Source: Dysidea avara
Taxonomy: Eukaryota > Porifera > Demospongiae > Dictyoceratida > Dysideidae
Assembly (NCBI RefSeq): GCF_963678975.1
Contig: NC_089276.1
Coordinates: 7,527,098 to 7,591,097, forward strand
Direction of reading: 5' to 3'
DNA length: 64,000 nt
Below the pieces are notes generated by a model, which saw only the letters and a program-made list of their open reading frames with translations, did no database searches and was not told the origin of the DNA. This document shows positions 57,101 through 64,000 of this stretch, in pieces; position 1 is the first letter of the stretch, and each line of letters begins with the position of its first letter. The translations under genes and the position numbers were made by a program.

Positions 57101-57500
57101 TACATGCGAAATTAGATTGGTTACCATTATGGGAATTTCAATATTGGATAATCAGTAAATTTTAAAATCTCTCATCGTTGCACAGAACACACACACACAC
57201 ACTCACACACACAGTCAGAACAGTGATTGATAAAACTGACTTGTTGTGTACAAAAATGGACAGCAGCTGTGTGTTAACTCATTGTGTTGAAAAGTGGGAA
57301 ATCCCCTGTGGAGTAGCTAATTAATTGACAAAATTAATCGACACTGTAAAGCCACCCATGGGAGCCACCAGAGTGGGCAGAACCAGTAGGAATCTAACCA
57401 TAACGTAAGCACAAGGTATCCATTATGGATGGATATCTGTTAGGTATCCGTTGTGTTTGCATTATGGATGGTTGCCCAGTGGCTTACCTGCTAAGTGTGT
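54158..57500. other. Between divergent genes A and B; no gene recognised
   Basis: AT-rich. CA-type repeats occur near 54710-54727 and 57187-57212. No conserved coding motif or splice pattern was found. Regulatory elements for either gene could lie here but none is identifiable. Confidence 0.45.
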
Positions 57501-58165
57501 GTGAAGTCATGGCTTCACTATTGATCATGCAATGAACTGTGCATCTGGTGGTTTCCATACTCTACGTCATAATGAACTTAGGGATTTCACTGTAGCTGCT
57601 TTGTCTGAAGTTTGTCATGGTGTGGCAATTGAGACAGTGTTGCAACCCCTATCTGGTGAATCTTTTCACTATGCCACAGCTAATGTGGAGGATGAGGCAT
57701 GCCTGGATGTCATTGTACAAGGATTTTGGAGAAACCATCATCAAAAGGCTTTCTTGATGTAAGAGTTTTTAATCCCACTACTCCTAGTTATCAAAATCAC
57801 AGCAGTTTCTTCTCTATATAAAAGGTTTGAGCATGACAAACAGCATAAGTATGAACAGCGTGTAAGGGATGTTGAAATGGGCTCTTTCACCCCTTTGGTA
57901 TTCTCTACTTTTGGGGGAATGGGAGGTGCCGCCACTACTGATTAGAAGAGGTTGGCATCTCTGCTTGCTGTTAAGAGAGACCAGAGTTATAGTAGTGCAG
58001 TGTCCTGGATTAGGTGGTCTACCAGTTTTTCTTTACTGAGGTCAGCTGTAACCTGCTTGCGTGGAGCCAGGTCTCATCGTGGCAGCCCAATGGCTATTGT
58101 AGCACTTGACCTTGCAATATCTGAGGGTCAGGTGCTTCCATCACATGTAGAATCTCTTAGATAAA
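57501..58165 (+). pseudogene. Retroelement-encoded C-terminal domain remnant
   Basis: Broken frames read MNCASGGFHTLRHNELRDFT near 57532, LQPLSGESFHYATANVED, a frameshifted AFLDVRVFNP-like block near 57750, then GSFTPLVFS near 57880 and SFSLLRSAVTCLRGARS near 58040. From memory this order is a common C-terminal module of multicopy retroelement proteins in invertebrates. The Asp-x-Arg spacing hints at a restriction-like nuclease, but that is inference. Frameshifts near 57760 and a TAG near 57943 make it dead. No RT is seen upstream. Confidence 0.6.
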
Positions 58166-58261
58166 CATTGGACTGATTATCATTATTTTTATAATGATTG
58201 ATTTGTACGCATGTAATTGAGCAGGATTCACAGGCTGTGCTTTTTCCCTGAAATTAATACT

Positions 58262-58325
58262 AAGTACTATCAAGAGTTTATAATGTGTAGCCCTAACACA
58301 TTATAAACTCTTGGTACTATTAATG
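58262..58325. repeat. Palindrome with CAAGAGTTTATAATGTGT arms
   Basis: AAGTACTATCAAGAGTTTAT... is inverted after a short loop (ACACATTATAAACTCTTGGT). It lies just upstream of the first large direct repeat. Confidence 0.8.
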
Positions 58326-58350
58326 TACTTTGAATTGTACATGTTGTTTC

Positions 58351-59218
58351 GCCGGCTGTGGGCGTGCGCCTGGTTTACTGAAATTGTTTTCGTAACAGTG
58401 TGTGTGTGTACCTATCTATCTACCTATCTACCTATGTTTGTCCGTACGCACCCACGTGAGCAAATCATTTAATAACGGTAAAAGCAGCTTTTACGTAAGA
58501 AGTAAAAATGAAATGAAGTCTGTATTAAACTTCTGCACAGGTGAACTTTGCTCTGAGGTGGTTTCTTTTCGGCGGACTGAAATACGGGTGTGGTTACTTT
58601 CCTCAGACTACCTTCCCCTTGAGGTTTTCAGACATTTAGCAACTGAAAAACAACGGTGCAGGCCTCGTACACTGCCAGAAATAGCCTATCGCTTCGAGTT
58701 GAAAGGGGGCGTATCCCTTACGTACGCGAACGAAAATGAAGAGCAGCTTTGAGGCTTTGTCGAGAGAATTTGTGGAAAAAAACACGTTAGTCACACTATA
58801 AAACAGTTTAGAAGATAGTTTTGTGCGTAATATGTTGGTAAAAGCGGTTTATTTAACAAACGCTTCCTTAGCAGTGCATAGCAACGTAATTTTGTGTATA
58901 GTAAATATTGTATAATTATATAAGTTTGTTTTTCTTTTGTAATTGACTGTAGCAATTGTACCCTTTTTTGTGCACCATACTCTTTTGAGGTCTGCCGGCA
59001 CAACATCAATAATAATAATTGAACGAATTACGAATATTTCATGAATTACGAAATACGAGAAATAGCTAATTATATTATTGCACAACCCAAACTACCCTAT
59101 TGTAAAGTAGTAATACATAGTTGGTTAATTCATAGTAGTATGTACTGTCTATAGTTATTCCAGATGAGTTAGCTAGCTGCATGGCGCCTGGTTTTTAGAA
59201 GTAGCACATCAACTTGTT
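58351..59218 (+). repeat. Dispersed repeat family R, copy 1 (about 0.87 kb)
   Basis: Runs from GCCGGCTGTGGGCGTG to AACATCAACTTGTT-like sequence. It includes a GTGTGTGTACCTATCTA microsatellite, TGTTTGTCCGTACGCACC and an open stretch (58402-58752). Copies 62421-63154 and 63351-64000 are in the same orientation. Differences between copies in the open stretch are mostly amino-acid changing, so it is probably not under coding constraint. Confidence 0.85.
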
Positions 59219-59304
59219 TTTTCATTTATAAATACTTGTTATATTATGAAAAACACACACACACAAGGTATCCCTTGTGTAGAGCAAGACCATGCTTTGC
59301 AACA

Positions 59305-59516
59305 CAACACAAGGGGGTGACACACAGGCACTCACTGTAGGTAGATCTGCGACCGCGGTCAAAGTCTAGGTCAAAGGTCAAGGCCACCAAAATCGTGCCA
59401 ATTCAACGGTCAAGGGTAAAAGCTTCCAACCCAAAGCGAAATTTCGGCCGGTCAAGATTTTGACCGCGGTCGCAGATCTACCTACAGCGCGTACCTATGT
59501 GACACCCCCTTGCAAC
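59305..59516. repeat. Foldback element just upstream of gene B
   Basis: Inner arms of 29 bases are exact inverted copies (CTGTAGGTAGATCTGCGACC at 59335 and complement ending 59487). Outer arms AAGGGGGTGACACA and TGTGACACCCCCTT extend the hairpin. A GACCGCGGTC palindrome lies in each arm. Confidence 0.9.
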
Positions 59517-59520
59517 AATC

Positions 59521-59558
59521 ATAGATATACTAACCCCACCTGGGGTTAGTATATCTAT
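59521..59558. repeat. Perfect 18-bp hairpin
   Basis: ATAGATATACTAACCCCA and its exact complement are separated by CC. It is adjacent to the foldback at 59305-59516 and about 175 bases upstream of the gene B start codon. Confidence 0.9.
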
Positions 59559-59731
59559 GCAACAATCAATCACCTCGCATTGTACAGGCTACACGCCACC
59601 CTCGCACGTGACTTAGTATTTTATTTTCGCGATGTAAATGTGCTTCGTAATGGTCTAATTAACCTTTATCTTTTGTTACGCCCCTTTCTGAAATCCAAGT
59701 TGAAGCCCTTCGTGACTCGGAAGACGACAGC

Positions 59732-59798
59732 ATGATTTTGAAAGAAGTTTTTGGCGCTGTCCTGATATATGGTTGGCTAGTGTGCCACGGGTATTCTG
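59732..59798 (+). CDS. Gene B exon 1: start codon and signal peptide
   Basis: ATG 59732 opens a short hydrophobic leader (MILKEVFGAVLIYGWLVCHG) followed by YS and a GTAAGC donor at 59799. It leaves in phase 1, matching exon 2 at 61795. It is parallel to gene A exon 1 in position, length and phase. No transcript data, so the start is inferred. Confidence 0.72.
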
Positions 59799-61794
59799 GT
59801 AAGCCGTTGTACTGCCAGGTAGCTAGCTGTATTTTGATGCGTATTAATAGCTACTGTATGTGTAACACCCCATACACTTTGCCATGCACCTACCCTGTTG
59901 AAAGAAATTAGTAACAAGGTTATTCCCAATGACATTTGCGCGGATATTCTACAAGCATCCATCGTCGGTTGGAGTATATGGCTTGCCGAGGCTACCCGAC
60001 CTCTCAGTGTCCCAAGACCAGTGATCTATCAATTATCGGGTACTACGATTATCGAACAGCTGCCACTCACTTCATGGAAATCCAAAAGCTCAGCTAAAGC
60101 AGTAACTATCTTAGGATTAGCTGCAGTTAATAGTAGCAATCATGGGATGCTTGATTGCTCTGATAAATGCAATGTTTGAATGAAACTATGTTTTGCTACC
60201 ACAAAACAATGCCCAATTTTTTTTCAAATTTATAATACACTTATGTTCATTAGCTGTCAATGACCATAAAACGATTTTGATATCTTTAGTATAGAGGGTT
60301 TCAATATCTTTAGCATAGAGGGAGTAGCTACAAGCCTTGCTTGCCCATCAGTAGATTTTATGCTTCTGCAAGAAATGTGCCAGTGTTAAACCCATAAACA
60401 AGTATCTTGCACTTGTAGAACTGTACTGTGAAGTTAATATCAAGGATATTTTTGTTAGTGTACTGTATTTTTAGCTCCTACATGAAAGAGGTGCATGAAA
60501 AGCGAAATGAGGAAGTTGATTTGTGCATAAAGTAGCAGAATTTTGGCAATAGCGTGCATCTTTGTGCTCCTTATATAAGGTATAAAGGAAAGCCCCTCAT
60601 TTTTTTACTATGGTCATGCAAACTATTCTGTGTGATGAATATAGCACCGCTTTTCACTTTTATCTTGACTCAAAGTTGTTCACATGAACACACAAGTTTA
60701 ACATGAAGTGAGTGGGTTTTGTCGTAATTATCACCGTTGTATGTATAGTCACTGACTAGAATGGTGTGGATTGCTAGACTCAACCCTATTGAAATTTGAA
60801 TTTACTACTCAGCTTCAGCTTTTACGTACAGGCTTTTGAGGGTTGGTGCTGCCTGCATCTACTAGATATAGCTACACAGATTGTAGAATTCACTGTATGC
60901 CTACTTTTTGCTTGCTCGTTTTTTTTTAAGTTGCACACAATTAACAACTTTGTTATATTATTGAGCGGGTATCATTTGTTAGTCTTTCCTCTAAATATGT
61001 ACAGAATAGCTGTTGGGTACATTCAGGCATCAATAAATCACATTTGCAGATGAACTTTTGCATCAACATGTATTGGCTACCATTCTTTAAATTATGCAAT
61101 ACATATTATTTATTTATGTTTTATAGTATACACACATGCATTCATTATGATGTATACAGTTTGTCAAAGTATCTTGTTGTATAGTATATACTGAATGTCT
61201 AGATTAGTTTTAATTGAAACTATCTCGTAAAATGTAAGAATAAAGCTTGGAATAATACAGTGAGAAGTATCAGGCCAAATAAACTAACTTCTAGTACAAA
61301 ACATCCTACTTACAGCTACATTATTATATTCATTGCATCACTTGTATATCACTGCCTATGCATGTGTACCTTGTCCTATGAAATTATGTAAATTAAGCTG
61401 AAAGGTTGTCCACCAGTCCATCCTTTTGGGTCACCCCACTAACCACTATGAAAAGCATAAAATTAATAATGACTTAATATCACTGTCATAGATCTATGTA
61501 AACGCTTACCTTTTAGATGGTGATTAGGTGGAAGTCGTGGTTTTGAGGTCATTGCAAACAAAGTGATATATTTGACCACAAAACTTCATCATGTGATTAG
61601 TGTTTATGCAATATTAATTTTATATATTCGTTACTGTTTTGTGAATATTATTAAAGACATCCACCAGAGTAAGCGTACAGTCTTTGCTCAAGGGGATTCA
61701 GGTGCTTTGAACGAAGACTTTAGCAGCATATATAAATTATGTCATTTGTGGTTTTAGGATAGTGTTGAGTCAAAAATTTTTACATATCTTTTAG
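59799..61794 (+). other. Intron 1 of gene B
   Basis: An open frame at 59898-60179 has no recognised domain and no good acceptor, so I leave it uncalled. The rest is AT-rich without coding signs. Confidence 0.5.
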
Positions 61795-62070
61795 CAATCT
61801 CTACCCAGCCAATGGACCAGGCTGTTGATATTGGTGACAATGCTACTTTTACCTGTGAAGTTTTTGGAAATTTTACTCCAATTAATTCTAGATGGCTTTT
61901 TAATGGTAGTGAAGTGGTGGCTGATCTTGGACGTATATCGCTGACATCAGATTTTAACACTACCACTCTGGTGATAGCTAATGTGACTGTTAATGATGGG
62001 GGTACATATACATGTGAGGTGACTGATAATGTTAACAATACTATCACTTCCAATGAAGCAACTTTATTTA
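61795..62070 (+). CDS. Gene B exon 2: Ig domain 1 (gene continues past the window)
   Basis: Acceptor TTTTAG at 61794, donor GTAAGTGT at 62071, phase 1 in and out. Ig core Cys (FTCEVFGNFT), Trp (SRWLFNG) and VNDGGTYTCEV. It is closely similar to gene A exon 2 over its whole length. The next exons must lie beyond 64000, as the rest of the window holds only repeats. Confidence 0.9.
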
Positions 62071-62397
62071 GTAAGTGTGTACAGTCTATTATGTGTGTCA
62101 AGTTATATACATTAGCAGTGCACTGCAATATAAGTAATGAATCATAAAAATGTTAAATAACAATAAATAAATTATTTATTTGTATATACAATTTATGTAA
62201 CCATCTCAGTAAAAACCCACATAGTATATTTAATAATTATGCTATAAAGAAAAATAATACAAGTTTGTCATTACTTAGAAAAGCAAAATTAATATCAAAT
62301 CAATTTTATTTATCTGCTCATATATAGAAAATTTAAACATCTTTGTTTTGTTACTGTAGCCTAGAGAGCTTGGGACACAAGTGTTGTTAAACCAGGC

Positions 62398-62437
62398 GTG
62401 CGCCCACAGCCGGCCATAGGCTGGCTGTGGGCGCGCC
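62398..62437. repeat. Hairpin at the start of repeat R copy 2
   Basis: CGCCCACAGCCGGCCATAGG followed by CTGGCTGTGGGCG. The core GGCCATAGGC is also in the hairpin near 25797 in the satellite element. Confidence 0.8.
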
Positions 62438-63154
62438 TGATTTACTGAAATTGTTTTCGTAAAAGTGTGTGTGTGTACCTATCTACCTATCTATGTTTGT
62501 CCGTACGCACCCACGTGAGCAAAATCGTTAAATAATGGTAAAAGCAGCTTTTACGTAAGAAGTAAAAGTGAAATGAAGTCTATATTAAACTTCTGCACAG
62601 GTGAACTTTGCTCTGAGGTGGTTTCTTATTTGCGGACTGAAATACGGGTGTGGCGACTTTCCTCAGACTACCTTCCCCTTGAGGTTTTCAGGCGTTTAGC
62701 AACTGAAAAACAACGATGCAGGCCTTGTACACTACCAGGAATAGCCTATCACTTCGAGTTGAAAGGGGGCGTATCCCTTACGTACACGAACGAAAATGAA
62801 GAGCAGCTTTCTTTGAGGCTTTGTCGAGAGAATTTGTGGGAAAACACGTTGGTCACACTATAAAACAGTTTAGAAGATACTTCTGTGCGTAATATGGTGG
62901 TAAAAGCGGTTTCTTTACCAAACGCTTCCTTAGCAGTGCATAGCAACGTAATTGAACGAATTACCAATATTTCATGAATTATGAAATATGAGAATTAGCT
63001 AATAATATTATTGCACAACCCAAAACTAGCCCTATTGTAAAAATATTAATAGTAATACATAGTTGGTTAATTCATAGTAACATATACTGTCTATAGTTGA
63101 GTTAGCTAGCTGCATGGCGCCTGGTTTTTAGAAGTAGCACAACATCAACTTGTT
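62421..63154 (+). repeat. Dispersed repeat family R, copy 2
   Basis: Collinear with 58351-59218, with a deletion near the 3' part (the segment matching 58895-59010 is missing). It ends GTAGCACAACATCAACTTGT. Confidence 0.85.
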
Positions 63155-63350
63155 ACAACATAGATACATCACTTCATTCACAATCTTAAGTTTCAAGGCT
63201 GGGTTTTCCATCTGAATACAGTGTACAAAGTGCTAACGTTCATTCGAATAGTGTGTTAACAAATTGAATAGTGTCATGTCTGCCAAATAGTCAAATAACC
63301 GAATAATTGTTTCAGCAATACTCCTCAGTATATATATTATGAACTCTTGC

Positions 63351-64000
63351 TATCTACCTATGTTTGTCCGTATGCACCCACATGAGCAAAATCGTTAAAT
63401 GGAAAAGCAGCTTTTATGTAAGAAGTAAAAACTAAATAAAATCTGTATTAAACTTCCGCACAGGTAAACTTTGCTCTGAGGTGGTTTCTTTTTGGCGGTC
63501 TGAAATACGGGTGTGGCGACTCTCCTCTGACTTAGTGAATTGCCTTCCCTTCAGGTTTTAAAGGTGTTTAACAACTGAAAAACAACTGTGCAGGCCTCAT
63601 AGACTACCAGGTATAGCCTATCCCTTCGAGTTGGAAGGGGGGCGTATCCCCTATGTACGTGAACGAAAATGAAGAGCAGCTTTGAGGCTTTGTCGAGAGA
63701 ATTTGTGGAAAAAAAACACGATAGTCAAACTGTAAAACAGTTTAGAAGATACTTCTGTGTGTAATGTGTTGATAAAAGCAGTTTGTTTAACAAGAGCTTC
63801 CTTAGCAGCGTATAGCAAAGTAATTGAAGAATTACAAAAATTTCATGAATTACGAAATACGAGAATAACACTAAATTAATTATGTATTATTGCACAACCA
63901 AAAATCTATGCAATACATATAGTTGGTTAATAACTTAATTTCAGATGAGTTAGCTAGCTGCATGGTGCCAGGTTTTTAGAAGTAGCACAACATCAACTTG
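63351..64000 (+). repeat. Dispersed repeat family R, copy 3 (5'-truncated)
   Basis: Starts at CTATCTACCTATGTTTGTCC, directly after TATTATGAACTCTTG, and runs to the last base of the window. It is the most diverged of the three. Confidence 0.8.

Noticed and set aside
58402-58752. Open frame inside repeat R, partly kept in copy 2
   Set aside because: Differences between copies mostly change amino acids and copy 3 is broken, so I see no sign of coding constraint.
59898-60179. Plus-strand open frame of 93 codons in intron 1 of gene B
   Set aside because: It would need an acceptor in the right phase and carries no Ig, FN3 or other motif; skipping it gives a phase-perfect join from exon 1 to exon 2.

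Overview
This window is animal nuclear DNA: AT-rich, intron-bearing and packed with transposable elements. The host genes recognised are cell-surface receptors built from Ig and fibronectin-III (FN3) domains, mostly one phase-1 exon per domain, a typical metazoan arrangement. The species cannot be fixed from sequence alone; an invertebrate is likely and a sponge is a guess. No bacterial operon, rRNA or CRISPR array was seen.

Layout. 1-3450: sparse repeats, a SINE-like stretch and a degenerate copy of a satellite-bearing element. 3455-13900: a dead LINE whose endonuclease region is split by a Gypsy-type LTR element (4246-11673); that element is itself split inside RNase H by a 4-kb hAT transposon (6624-10656). 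The LINE RT region is also split by a long-TIR MITE (12022-12835). 13920-19016: a chain of non-autonomous DNA elements, one holding a SWIM/PHD-finger gene remnant. 19030-26310: a second LINE split by a 5.5-kb element carrying about 4 kb of 30-31-bp satellite and ending in a near-perfect 160-bp palindrome. 26300-28075: two more LINE fragments in opposite orientations.

29930-53264 (minus strand): a receptor gene (gene A) that can be followed through 13 exons with every splice phase agreeing: signal peptide, four Ig domains, three FN3 domains, an unassigned membrane-proximal region, one transmembrane helix and a short cytoplasmic segment without a visible enzyme domain. The 3' end is uncertain. 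Its introns hold a fairly young Gypsy element (31423-35395), three pogo-like MITEs, MITEs with TGTGACC ends and an array-less relative of the satellite element. 59732-62070 (plus strand): the first two coding exons of a paralogous receptor (gene B), running off the right edge. The two genes are divergent, with starts 6.5 kb apart, and each start lies a few hundred bases from a foldback element. 58351-64000: three direct copies of a 0.65-0.87-kb dispersed repeat.

The points most worth following are the divergent receptor pair, the satellite-bearing foldback family with very different array sizes, the exact three-level insertion nest, and an 18-base motif that recurs in otherwise different repeats.
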